Notes: generated by a model not told the origin, from the letters alone. Positions 1 to 6,687 are shown, numbered from the stretch's first letter. The stretch is 10,476 bases of DNA from JBLHKE01 sp047619485 (GCA_047619485.1 JBLHKE010000226.1:1-10476), one strand, 5' to 3'. A program made the numbers and translations.

Positions 1-1236
1 GCGTGAATCTCCTGGCCAACGTGCGATGATCTCGCTGCCATCGCCTCGGTGGATGATGATCTCGTGGTGGGCGGCGACCGCTAGGACTTCTCCATTAGGA
101 GAAAAAGCCATCGCGGGGACGGCGGGCCGTGACTGGTAAACAGGTTGCGTCGCCGGGCGGCGGGTGCCGAGGCCGCTCTCTGGAGTATCGTCACGGGCGC
201 CCTGGGCGACCCAGCGCGTCAGGGTTTCGACCTCTTCTGCGATCAAGAACTCGCCCTCGGCTGGCATCTCTGGTTGGTCGCCGCTGACGGCGAGAATCAA
301 CTCACTATCGTCCGGTGCGCCCGGGTTGACGATCGTTCCGTGCTTGCCGCCTTTTGAGAGCGCTGCGAACGAAGTCAGATCGAGTTTCCCTTTGAGTTTC
401 CCCGGACGGTGACAGGAGATGCAGTTGGCGCGCAGGATCGGCCAGACATTGTTTGCAAAACTCACTGTTGATTGATCGACGCCTGCGACCTCCTCGGCAA
501 TTTTCAGCCGGTAAGAATGCCACTCGCTGCCAAAATCGAGTGCGTCTTGGACGGTAAGAAAAATGGGTGCGTCCTCTTGGGGAGTGATTTTGAGAATGCC
601 ATCGCGTGCATCTATTTTTCCGTCGTCTTGCACGCCAAGCAAGGTTCCCTGGGCGTCGTAAGCCGTGAGGAGAGGATCGAGTAGCGAGCCGACACCTCTG
701 GCGATGATCTCGATCCTCAATGTTCGTCCTGCCTTGGCTGCGATCTCAAAGGTATCGACATCACGCGGGCCATTGATGAGACCACTCACCGACTTTCCCA
801 GATCGATCTTTTGCGCGGAACGGAATCCTTTGTTTGGTTCTTTCTCATCGGCGATCTGGGCGGCGGGGAGCACCTGGAGCGTGACCGGTTGCGCAGTCTT
901 TTCGCCGATCGCGACGGTCAAAGCTAGCGGCCCGACTGGATGATCTGCCGCCAGTTTGAGTTCGATCACGACTTCGCTCTCGCCGAGGAGGTCGGCCGAC
1001 ATTCCGCTCGGAGTGCCTGCATCTTTTTTTTCTTTGATGGCGAGTTTGGCATCCGCCCGCACTCCGGTGGTCTCCTTCATCCTGAATCCCCGGATGCGCA
1101 CGGTGCCATCGAAACCCTGGGGCACGACCAACGGGACAAGCGCCGTGACCTTTGGCTCGACAGGCGGTTTGTCGGCGGCGCAGAGCGCTTGCGAAAACAT
1201 CGCGGCCAGCAGCAATGTCCGAGAGACGATTGTCAT
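1..1236 (-). CDS. Exported PPC / cytochrome c / WD40 protein, 3' part missing
   Basis: Translating the minus strand from ATG at 1236-1234 gives 412 open codons reaching the left edge, so the C-terminus lies outside the window. Residues 1-20 form a signal peptide (short basic start, LLLAAMF core, cleavage near LCA-AD). Residues about 28-123 look like a beta-sandwich of IPT/TIG type. Residues about 128-246 match a bacterial pre-peptidase C-terminal (PPC) domain, with the typical DEKEPN opening and DVDTFEI core. Residues 258-350 are a planctomycete-type cytochrome c domain: FANNVWPILRANCISCH has the haem motif CISCH at 272-276. Residues 371-412 begin a WD40 propeller (PAMAFSPNGEVLAVAAHHE). The start overlaps the DUF1501 stop as TGATG, so translation is probably coupled; no Shine-Dalgarno is visible. 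The protein is probably periplasmic or envelope-bound. A redox role is inferred from the haem motif, and the substrate is unknown. The domain calls are firm for PPC, haem and WD40 and weaker for the first sandwich. Confidence 0.85.
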   Translation of the reverse strand, partial: MTIVSRTLLLAAMFSQALCAADKPPVEPKVTALVPLVVPQGFDGTVRIRGFRMKETTGVRADAKLAIKEKKDAGTPSGMSADLLGESEVVIELKLAADHPVGPLALTVAIGEKTAQPVTLQVLPAAQIADEKEPNKGFRSAQKIDLGKSVSGLINGPRDVDTFEIAAKAGRTLRIEIIARGVGSLLDPLLTAYDAQGTLLGVQDDGKIDARDGILKITPQEDAPIFLTVQDALDFGSEWHSYRLKIAEEVAGVDQSTVSFANNVWPILRANCISCHRPGKLKGKLDLTSFAALSKGGKHGTIVNPGAPDDSELILAVSGDQPEMPAEGEFLIAEEVETLTRWVAQGARDDTPESGLGTRRPATQPVYQSRPAVPAMAFSPNGEVLAVAAHHEIIIHRGDGSEIIARWPGDSR

Positions 1237-2564
1237 CAGGCGAACAGTTCTTTGACGGTAGCGCCCTCCGCGAGAATCGAAACCGGACGGCCTTCAGGGG
1301 TGATGATCTCCTTGGTCGGGTCGATCCCCAAGGCGTCGTAGATCGTCCACGCGACATCCGCAGGGCGTACCGGGCGATCAGTCACGAATGCGCCGTTCTT
1401 GTCGGTCGAGCCGAGGACAAATCCGCGTTTCACACCAGCGCCGGCGAAGATCATACTACCCGCACGACCCCAGTGATCGCGTCCGGCCTTGTCGTTGATC
1501 TTCGGCGTGCGACCGAATTCGCCAAAGCACGCGACCAGCGTGTCTTCGAGCAAACCGCGCTCGTCCATGTCGCGGATGAGTGCGGAAAACGCTTGATCGA
1601 ATTCCGGCAATTTCTTGTCGAGTCCAGCGAAAATATTTTCGTGATGGTCCCATCCCGCGTAGTTTACGGTGACAAAACGCACGCCATTCTCGATCAGGCG
1701 GCGCGCCATCAGGCAGCTCTGACCGAATTCGTGGCGACCATAATCGTCGCGCATCGCGGCGGCTTCCTTGTCGATCGAGAAAGCCTCCTGCGCCTTGGGT
1801 GAAAAAATCATCTCGGTCGCCTTCTGGCCAAACTCGTCGTAGGTGTCGATCTGATCGCTGCCCTGCACGCGCGCGCCGAGTTGGTCGATGGCTTCTAACA
1901 TCGTGCGCCTGCGCTCGATCGAGGCCGGCGTCAGCGACGAGTTCGCGGCGAGGTCGCGGACTTTGAAGTTAGCATCGTTCGGGTTGCCGCACTTGAACGA
2001 TTCGTTTCGTCCGCCGAGCCAGGCGCTCTTGCCTAGCTCCCAGGTGAACGATGGGTTCTTCGGAACTGCGACATAAGGCGGGACGAGACCTGAAAATCCG
2101 GTCTCGTGAGCAACGACGGCCCCGATGGCCGGGTGGTCACCGAATGGCGTGCCGAAGCGTCCGCTCAGCACCCAGTTGGTGGCGGTTTCGTGGTGGTCGT
2201 TCTCGTGACTTCCGGAGCGGACGAGCGCGACCTTGTCCATGATCTTCGCGATCTTCGGCAGGAGTTCGCCGACATGCAGACCCGGGACGCTCGACGGGAT
2301 GCCTTTGTATTTGCCGCGGATCTCTTCGACTGCATCCGGCTTGAGATCGAAGGTGTCGTGGTGAGAGATCCCGCCGCCGAGAAACACGAGAAGCACCGAT
2401 TTTGCCCGCGCTGCAGGGGCACCTGCGGCACGCGCGTTTTCTGCGGCGAGCAACGAAGGCAACGACAGCCCGAGCGGGGCGAGCGCTCCAAGGCGCAAAA
2501 AATCTCGCCGGCTCTGGCCAGAGCAAAGACCCGAACGTTTGGATGAAAGATTTACCGAAAGCAT
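1236..2564 (-). CDS. Tat-exported DUF1501 family protein
   Basis: This 442-residue protein belongs to the DUF1501 family, which has a sulfatase/alkaline-phosphatase-like fold and is abundant in Planctomycetota and Verrucomicrobiota. Its biochemical activity is unproven. The N-terminus has a twin-arginine signal (SRRDFLRLG at 18-26, then a hydrophobic LAPLGLSLPSLLA stretch and an Ala-rich cleavage area near 45-48), so it should be exported folded. Family landmarks visible are VFLGGGISHHDTFDLKP (60-76), SGSHENDHHET (117-127), YAGWDHHEN (302-310), CFGEFGRTPKIN (346-357) and GRDHWGRAGS (361-370). These His/Asp-rich blocks could bind metal. Length is close to the usual 430-480. It starts 12 bases after the DUF1549 stop and overlaps the next start by one base, so the three genes form one operon. 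No Shine-Dalgarno precedes the ATG (CAACCTCACGAC upstream). DUF1501 and DUF1549 genes are commonly paired, which suggests a shared job in the envelope. Confidence 0.93.
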   Translation of the reverse strand: MLSVNLSSKRSGLCSGQSRRDFLRLGALAPLGLSLPSLLAAENARAAGAPAARAKSVLLVFLGGGISHHDTFDLKPDAVEEIRGKYKGIPSSVPGLHVGELLPKIAKIMDKVALVRSGSHENDHHETATNWVLSGRFGTPFGDHPAIGAVVAHETGFSGLVPPYVAVPKNPSFTWELGKSAWLGGRNESFKCGNPNDANFKVRDLAANSSLTPASIERRRTMLEAIDQLGARVQGSDQIDTYDEFGQKATEMIFSPKAQEAFSIDKEAAAMRDDYGRHEFGQSCLMARRLIENGVRFVTVNYAGWDHHENIFAGLDKKLPEFDQAFSALIRDMDERGLLEDTLVACFGEFGRTPKINDKAGRDHWGRAGSMIFAGAGVKRGFVLGSTDKNGAFVTDRPVRPADVAWTIYDALGIDPTKEIITPEGRPVSILAEGATVKELFA

Positions 2565-2576
2565 GTCGTGAGGTTG

Positions 2577-4913
2577 TCAGTGGTTAAAAGTGAACTCCTT
2601 GGAGTTGAGCAGCGCCCAGAATAGATCGCGAAACACGGGTTCGCGTTTGTCGTTGGCCAGCGATGTGTTTACCAGAGTGCGTTCGGCATCAGTCGGGAGT
2701 CGGGCGATGCTGTTGAGGTAGAGTGCGTCGGTCACGACCTGGTTATCTGAATTTTTCAGCAAGGTCGAGAGACGGCCATCGGGCGCCGCGAGCTGGCGCT
2801 CAAGTTCGCCGCCATTGCGGAGGTTGAGGAGCTGCGGCAATGTCACCTCGCCGCTACGTTCGCACGCACAGGCGGTGACGCGGTTGGACCTTCCGAAAAG
2901 CGTGAGGAAATACGAAGAGACCCCCGGTTCCGGCAATTGCACCGCGCGCAGTCCGACCGGATAGCCGGCGAACTCGTCAGGGACTCCAGTCGCTGATGCC
3001 ATCGCGTCGAGCAACACCTCGGCGGGCAGGCGCCGCGCGTAGTAGTGGGAGAAAAAGCGGCGCTCGGTCTGGTTCTCCGGGCGCGTCGCCGAACTCAATT
3101 GGTAGGCGCGCGAAGTCAAGATCAGGCGCATGATGTGGCGCAGGTCGAACTCGGAATCACGGAACTCGGCGGTGAGTAGCTCCCAGAGTTCCGCATTCGA
3201 AGGCGGATTGCTGGTGCGCAGATCGTCGACGGATTCGACCAGGCCGACGGCGAAAAAGTGACGCCACAGGCGGTTGACCATCGCGCCAGAGAACTCGGGA
3301 CTAGCAATGATCCAATCGGCGAGCGCTGCCCGCGGATCGGCCACGTTTTCGAAGTTGATTGAGTTGCCGTCGAGTGCTTGCGCAACGATTGGTTTGCGGG
3401 TGCGCGGGTGGTTGACCTGCGGCGGCTGGGCGCGGAGTTCGGTGAGGCGTTTCTGATGGTTGGCGATCTCGTTTTGAAGACCGTCGAGTTCGTTCTGTGG
3501 CTTGCCGGCGGCTTTCGCATCGAGCAGCCTCTTCTCGGTATCCGTAATGCGCTTCTTCTGTTCCTTCTCCTCGCGCGACTCCACCAACAGGCGCGTGCCT
3601 CCCTTCTGCGGATCCTTTCGGTCCAATCCGGTCTTCGCAAAAAACGCGGCGAAGTGATAGAAGTCGTCCTGGGTGAACCGCTCCAATGGGTGGTTGTGAC
3701 ACCTCGCGCAACCGATGCGAGTTCCGAGAAACGATTGCGCGACCCCGTCGGGAACATCGCTCTTCTCCACCTCGCGGTGCTCGCCGATCAGCGTGATGAA
3801 ATAGCCGATCTCCGGGTGCTCGCGCACGTCGCCGGAGGAGGTGAGTACGTCGCGGGTGATCTGATCCCATCCGGCGTCATCGGCAAGACGGTCCCGCAAC
3901 CAGGCGTGGAAGGCGCGCACGCCTTTGACGCCGCGCACATCGTGGTCGCGCTCGCGGCGGTTCTGTAGAACGTCGCACAGCTGGAGTGTCCAGTAGTCGA
4001 GCCACTCCGGTCGGGCGAGCAGGTGGTCGGCCAATCGGGCACGTTTGTCCGCGGCGGGATCTTGGAGAAACGCAGTGACTTCCTCAGCCGTCGGCAGAAC
4101 TCCGATGGTATCAAGATAGGCGCGCCGGACGAATTCCGCATCGCCACAATCTTCCGCAGGAGGCAGACTCAGAGCTTCCAGCTTGGCGAACAGCGGTGCG
4201 TCGATCGCGTTGCGATGCTCTTTGTAAAGCTCGGGCGAGACCTCGTGCTCGAATGGGATGGTGAAGCGCACCACTTGGACGAGGTTGAGAAAGTGCACAC
4301 GCACGGTGGTATCTCCGTGGCCGCGGGCGGTTACTTTGCCCGCTGGTGTCACGTGTAGCAGTGCCTCGTCGTTCGAGAAAAACTGTGCCAACCAGGTCAC
4401 ATCGGTAGTGCTACCGTCAGATTCGCGGGCGAGAACTTTGAGAGTCTGGCTGTCTCCCGGCCGCAGTGTCGATTCGCCCGGCGTGACGTCGAGCGCCACC
4501 GGCATCGCCTCATCTGCTAAGGGGCCGGGTGCTCTAGCATTGATCCAGTCTACCAAGGTCTGCCAAGCTGGCGAACCCTTGCGGAATCGGGTTCCGCCCT
4601 CGTGTTGAACACCGCCCGAGGCTTTATCCACCAGCAGGCTTTTTTCAGGAAACGCGTAGTCGATACGCCGACCGTTGACGTCGCGTGTGATCCACTCGTG
4701 ATCCCAGTCTGGAGCGAATCCCCGCAGGCTCAGACGGAATCCGTTTTGTCCCGCTTGCTTGCCATGACAGCCACCTTGGTTGCAGCCGAACTTGGTCAGC
4801 ACCGGTAGCACCTCGCGCTGGAATGATGGAGCTTGCGGTGGCTCGGCTGCTTGCGAGGACTGCAATGCAAGTCCGACCATGAGTGCAATGCAGGGAAGTG
4901 GGGAGGATCGCAT
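2577..4913 (-). CDS. Exported DUF1549/DUF1553 haem protein with BIG2 domain
   Basis: This 778-residue protein is full length for a DUF1549-DUF1553 protein. Residues 1-22 are a signal peptide ending QAA. Residues 31-130 are a cytochrome-like N-terminal domain with a CX4CH motif (CNQGGCH, 44-50). Residues about 138-220 are a BIG2/Ig-like domain. DUF1549 spans about 235-430 and ends in a canonical CXXCH haem site (GCARCHNHPLERFTQDDFYH, haem motif 402-406). A charged, probably coiled-coil stretch follows at 445-495. DUF1553 spans about 510-770, with landmarks MVNRLWRHFFAVGLVESVDD and the CACERSGEVTLPQ block near 682. It is the first gene of the minus-strand operon, followed after 12 bases by DUF1501. 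The family is known by name only; a role in exported electron transfer or polymer breakdown is inference. The start at 4913 is preceded by a C-rich tract instead of a Shine-Dalgarno, and it gives a proper signal peptide. Confidence 0.93.
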   Translation of the reverse strand: MRSSPLPCIALMVGLALQSSQAAEPPQAPSFQREVLPVLTKFGCNQGGCHGKQAGQNGFRLSLRGFAPDWDHEWITRDVNGRRIDYAFPEKSLLVDKASGGVQHEGGTRFRKGSPAWQTLVDWINARAPGPLADEAMPVALDVTPGESTLRPGDSQTLKVLARESDGSTTDVTWLAQFFSNDEALLHVTPAGKVTARGHGDTTVRVHFLNLVQVVRFTIPFEHEVSPELYKEHRNAIDAPLFAKLEALSLPPAEDCGDAEFVRRAYLDTIGVLPTAEEVTAFLQDPAADKRARLADHLLARPEWLDYWTLQLCDVLQNRRERDHDVRGVKGVRAFHAWLRDRLADDAGWDQITRDVLTSSGDVREHPEIGYFITLIGEHREVEKSDVPDGVAQSFLGTRIGCARCHNHPLERFTQDDFYHFAAFFAKTGLDRKDPQKGGTRLLVESREEKEQKKRITDTEKRLLDAKAAGKPQNELDGLQNEIANHQKRLTELRAQPPQVNHPRTRKPIVAQALDGNSINFENVADPRAALADWIIASPEFSGAMVNRLWRHFFAVGLVESVDDLRTSNPPSNAELWELLTAEFRDSEFDLRHIMRLILTSRAYQLSSATRPENQTERRFFSHYYARRLPAEVLLDAMASATGVPDEFAGYPVGLRAVQLPEPGVSSYFLTLFGRSNRVTACACERSGEVTLPQLLNLRNGGELERQLAAPDGRLSTLLKNSDNQVVTDALYLNSIARLPTDAERTLVNTSLANDKREPVFRDLFWALLNSKEFTFNH

Positions 4914-4917
4914 GGAG

Positions 4918-4928
4918 GGGTGGGGGAG
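4918..4928 (-). promoter_or_regulatory. C-rich tract just before the DUF1549 start codon
   Basis: On the minus strand the 11-mer CTCCCCCACCC ends four bases before ATG 4913. The same 11-mer immediately precedes the GTG start of the DUF58 gene on the other strand (6761-6771). No purine-rich Shine-Dalgarno is present at either start. A role in initiation is inference from position only. Confidence 0.35.
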
Positions 4929-4946
4929 AAATCGGTCGAGCTGCGG

Positions 4947-4975
4947 AAATTCGCTTTTACCGCGTTAAGAGTCAA
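4947..4975 (-). promoter_or_regulatory. Possible promoter of the DUF1549-DUF1501 operon
   Basis: Read on the minus strand, TTGACT (4975-4970) matches the sigma-70 -35 consensus at five of six bases. A 17-base spacer leads to GAATTT (4952-4947), a poor -10 match. Transcription would begin near 4940, leaving a leader of about 27 bases. The spacing is right, but the weak -10 makes this only a candidate. Confidence 0.22.
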
Positions 4976-5097
4976 CGCCTTTTTACGGTGACCCTCCTAC
5001 CTAAGATTCTGTGGAGCATGAGACTGCCACTTACACAGACAGGTTGGAAATCGGGCTACCTCGGTTCTCAGGTGAGCGTTGAGTGGTCCCTCAGTGC

Positions 5098-5101
5098 TTT
5101 A
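5098..5101 (+). repeat. Left TTTA target-site duplication
   Basis: TTTA directly abuts the left terminal inverted repeat and is repeated directly after the right one at 5261-5264. A 4-bp TA-containing duplication is compatible with several DDE transposon families. A chance match of four bases is about 1 in 256, so this supports the element but does not prove it. Confidence 0.55.
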
Positions 5102-5119
5102 GGGCACCTCCGAAAACCT
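5102..5119 (+). repeat. Left terminal inverted repeat
   Basis: The 18-base end begins GGGCACCTCCG and ends AAACCT. It pairs with 5243-5260, with a single mismatch at its twelfth base (A here, G in the other arm). Confidence 0.65.
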
Positions 5120-5271
5120 CATGCGGGCTGGAGCTTGATAAAATCCCCGCTGTCTTCGTAGCTAAAGCACCCACTATCACCAGATAGCTTAGCGTTTATC
5201 GCCTCGCCAGCGGGAATTTTCTCTGCGCCCCATTTCCACAGCAGGTTTCCGGAGGTGCCCTTTAGAAGTTC
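5119..5271 (-). CDS. Short ORF spanning the MITE-like element, start unclear
   Basis: On the minus strand a frame opens after a TAG at 5274-5272 and stays open for 50 codons until TGA at 5121-5119. It covers almost all of the palindromic element. The peptide contains GTSGNLLWKWGAEKIPAGEA and ends SYEDSGDFIKLQPA, with a protein-like residue mix. It has no ATG; any start would have to be CTG or similar. I do not recognise it. An open stretch of this length is not rare by chance, so it may be non-coding. It could instead be a peptide carried by the element, or the decayed end of a gene. It is recorded because the frame coincides so closely with the element. Confidence 0.2.
   Translation of the reverse strand, partial: ELLKGTSGNLLWKWGAEKIPAGEAINAKLSGDSGCFSYEDSGDFIKLQPA
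5137..5223. repeat. Internal nested inverted repeats of the element
   Basis: The outer arms 5137-5152 and 5208-5223 match at 14 of 16 positions. Between them lie GCTAA/TTAGC and the CTATC-ACCA-GATAG hairpin. GATAAA (5137-5142) could alternatively pair with TTTATC (5195-5200), so two competing folds exist. Confidence 0.6.
5243..5260 (-). repeat. Right terminal inverted repeat
   Basis: This 18-base end begins AGGTTTCC and finishes GGAGGTGCCC. It is the reverse complement of 5102-5119 with one mismatch, and TTTA follows immediately. Confidence 0.65.
5261..5264 (+). repeat. Right TTTA target-site duplication
   Basis: TTTA directly follows the right terminal inverted repeat and is identical to 5098-5101 before the left end. 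Confidence 0.55.
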
Positions 5272-5339
5272 CTAATACGGGCCGCGATCCAATTCCTCTG
5301 TCATTTCGGTGTATTTTGTTCACTCGAAGCGTCGATATT

Positions 5340-5558
5340 TCATGCGGCATCCCGGTAGTAGCCAATGACTATGGAGTTTCCTGAATTAGAAAGAGCGGCG
5401 TCGATCAATGTCCTGAGTTGATCTGCTGTTGTTCGTTTAAGTCGAAGAATTCCCGGTGCTCGACTCTGCAGTATGGCTTCGCATGTTGTTCGCGCTCTAG
5501 TTCCTAGCAATAACGTGAGGCCACGGAGAAAAATAAACAAAGCGCGTGAGATGCCCAT
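5340..5558 (-). CDS. Doubtful 72-codon hypothetical ORF
   Basis: It runs from ATG 5558 to TGA 5342-5340. The N-terminus has a hydrophobic stretch (ALFIFLRGLTLLLG, residues 6-19) that might be a membrane segment. The rest is polar and ends GNSIVIGYYRDAA. No family is recognised. Its codons often end in A or T (for example ACA ACA, CTT CGA CTT), unlike the strongly C/G-ending codons of the flanking operons. No Shine-Dalgarno is visible, and an in-frame TGA lies only 21 bases before the ATG. It may be a foreign or decaying gene fragment or a chance frame, and I would not rely on it. Confidence 0.2.
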   Translation of the reverse strand: MGISRALFIFLRGLTLLLGTRARTTCEAILQSRAPGILRLKRTTADQLRTLIDAALSNSGNSIVIGYYRDAA

Positions 5559-5615
5559 TTGGTCGGCAATAAAACGGTATCAAATTGGGCTGGTTGTTTT
5601 CCCACCCATCTGGTG

Positions 5616-5676
5616 TTCCCAATAATTCTAGAACACATAGTAATTAAATAAACCTTAGTTCAGACCCTCCATCCTC
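5616..5676 (+). promoter_or_regulatory. AT-rich leader and likely promoter zone of the MoxR operon
   Basis: The stretch 5621-5655 is strikingly AT-rich for this window (AATAATTCTAG, then TAGTAATTAAATAAA). It lies 22-56 bases before the ATG at 5677, as a -10 region and start site should. I see no convincing paired -35/-10: TTCCCA (5616-5621) with TAGTAA (5638-5643) at 16-base spacing is only a weak match. The bases next to the ATG are pyrimidine-rich (CCCTCCATCCTC) with no Shine-Dalgarno. Confidence 0.3.
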
Positions 5677-6687
5677 ATGGCCACCGAAACTGTAGACGCC
5701 TCCGCCGTCGATAAATTGAAATCCTCCGCCGAGCGCGTCCGCAAGGAACTCGGGAAAGTCATCATCGGACAAGATGACGTCGTCGAACAGGTGTTGATTG
5801 CGATCTTCACCCGCAGCCACGCGCTGCTTGTCGGTGTCCCCGGCTTGGCGAAAACCCTGCTGATCTCCAGCCTCGCCGAGACGCTCCACCTCACCTTCAA
5901 ACGGATCCAGTTCACCCCGGATCTCATGCCCTCGGACATTACCGGGACCGAGGTCATCTATTCGGATCCCAGCACCAACGAGCGCCAGTTCAAATTCCTC
6001 CCAGGTCCGATCTTCGCCAACATCATCCTCGCCGACGAGATCAACCGGACGCCTCCCAAAACCCAGGCGGCCATGCTCGAGTCCATGCAAGAGCGAAAAG
6101 TCTCCATCGGCGGTGAGGATCATCCGCTTCCCGACCCCTTCTTCGTCCTCGCCACGCAGAACCCGATCGAGCAAGAGGGGACCTACCCGCTCCCGGAAGC
6201 GCAGCTCGACCGCTTCATGTTCATGATCAAAGTCGATTACCCCTCCAAATCCGAGGAGTTCGAGATCATGAAAACTTACACCGGGGCCATGGGCGGCACG
6301 CCCGAGCCTGTCCTCGACGGCAAGGAGATCATCGAAATCCAAAAGGCCGTCCGCACCGTCCCCGTCGCCGACCACGTCATGGAATACGCCGAACAACTGG
6401 TGCGCTCCACCCGGCCCGGCCGCGAGGACGCGCTCGACCTTTGTAACAAGTGGCTCACCTGGGGCGCCGGTCCGCGCGCCGGCCTCGCCCTCATCCTCGC
6501 CGCCAAAGCGCACGCCCTGCTCCACGGGCAGAGCCACGTCGGCTGCAGCAACGTCGCCGCGGTCGCACCGCCGATCTTCCGCCACAGGATCATCCCGAAC
6601 TTCGCCGCCCAGTCGGAAGGGCACGACGCCGATACCATCACCGGGATGATCCTTGACGCAGTCGATCAGAACGACTTCAAAGCCTAA
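5677..6687 (+). CDS. MoxR-family AAA+ ATPase
   Basis: This 336-residue protein is full length for the MoxR family (about 310-340). It is a cytosolic ATPase thought to act as a chaperone or remodeller for metal-binding vWA partners. Visible motifs are Walker A GVPGLAKT (53-60), Walker B IILADE (116-121) followed by INRTPPKTQAAMLESMQE, sensor 1 in ATQNP (159-163), the LDRF arginine-finger region (177-180) and sensor 2 in GAGPRAG (263-269). All the key residues expected are present. The C-terminal lid domain covers about 210-336. It opens the plus-strand operon, with DUF58 and two vWA genes after it, the standard MoxR-DUF58-vWA order. The start is chosen because ATG 5677 gives the usual short N-terminus before VIIGQDDVVEQ. 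No Shine-Dalgarno is seen. The exact substrate here is not known. Confidence 0.96.
   Translation: MATETVDASAVDKLKSSAERVRKELGKVIIGQDDVVEQVLIAIFTRSHALLVGVPGLAKTLLISSLAETLHLTFKRIQFTPDLMPSDITGTEVIYSDPSTNERQFKFLPGPIFANIILADEINRTPPKTQAAMLESMQERKVSIGGEDHPLPDPFFVLATQNPIEQEGTYPLPEAQLDRFMFMIKVDYPSKSEEFEIMKTYTGAMGGTPEPVLDGKEIIEIQKAVRTVPVADHVMEYAEQLVRSTRPGREDALDLCNKWLTWGAGPRAGLALILAAKAHALLHGQSHVGCSNVAAVAPPIFRHRIIPNFAAQSEGHDADTITGMILDAVDQNDFKA

Larger units (their letters stand above)
5102..5260. mobile_element. MITE-like non-autonomous element, 159 bp
   Basis: The ends are inverted repeats of 18 bases matching at 17 positions (5102-5119 and 5243-5260), directly flanked by TTTA on both sides. Inside is a second inverted pair, GATAAAATCCCCGCTG at 5137-5152 against 5208-5223, matching at 14 of 16 positions. 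Then come GCTAA/TTAGC (5161-5165 with 5189-5193) and a perfect 5-bp hairpin CTATC-ACCA-GATAG (5174-5187). The whole element can therefore fold into one long interrupted stem. It contains no transposase. Size, ends and duplication fit a miniature inverted-repeat element moved by a transposase encoded elsewhere; I cannot assign a parent family. The alternative is a structured RNA or regulatory palindrome fixed at this site. Other copies in the genome would settle it. Confidence 0.6.
4914..5676. other. Divergent intergenic region, 763 bases
   Basis: This spacer separates the two divergent operons. From 4914 to about 4980 it holds the leader and possible promoter of the DUF1549 gene. From 4981 to 5097 nothing recognisable is seen. 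From 5098 to 5264 it holds the MITE-like element with its flanking repeats. From 5265 to 5339 nothing is recognisable. From 5340 to 5558 there is a doubtful short ORF on the minus strand. From 5559 to 5676 comes an increasingly AT-rich leader to the MoxR gene. By eye the region is less GC-rich than the genes on either side, and it holds no recognisable tRNA, rRNA or riboswitch. Confidence 0.8.

Noticed and set aside
1152..1802. A 216-codon plus-strand frame opposite the DUF1501 and cytochrome genes
   Set aside because: It spans the junction of two well-supported minus-strand genes and shows no recognisable domain.
3378..3968. A 196-codon plus-strand frame opposite DUF1549
   Set aside because: It is antisense to the haem-motif region of a clear family member and has no recognisable domain.
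4883..5161. A 92-codon plus-strand frame crossing the DUF1549 start and the left end of the palindromic element
   Set aside because: It overlaps the signal peptide of a solid gene and reads into a repeat, with no start context and no recognisable protein pattern.
5427..5490. A 9-base direct repeat TGTTGTTCG in the intergenic region
   Set aside because: Two short copies without symmetry or a partner motif are not enough to call an operator.
4914..5676. A tRNA, riboswitch or CRISPR array in the spacer
   Set aside because: No cloverleaf, no conserved riboswitch core and no regularly spaced direct repeats were seen. The only strong structure is the nested inverted repeat.
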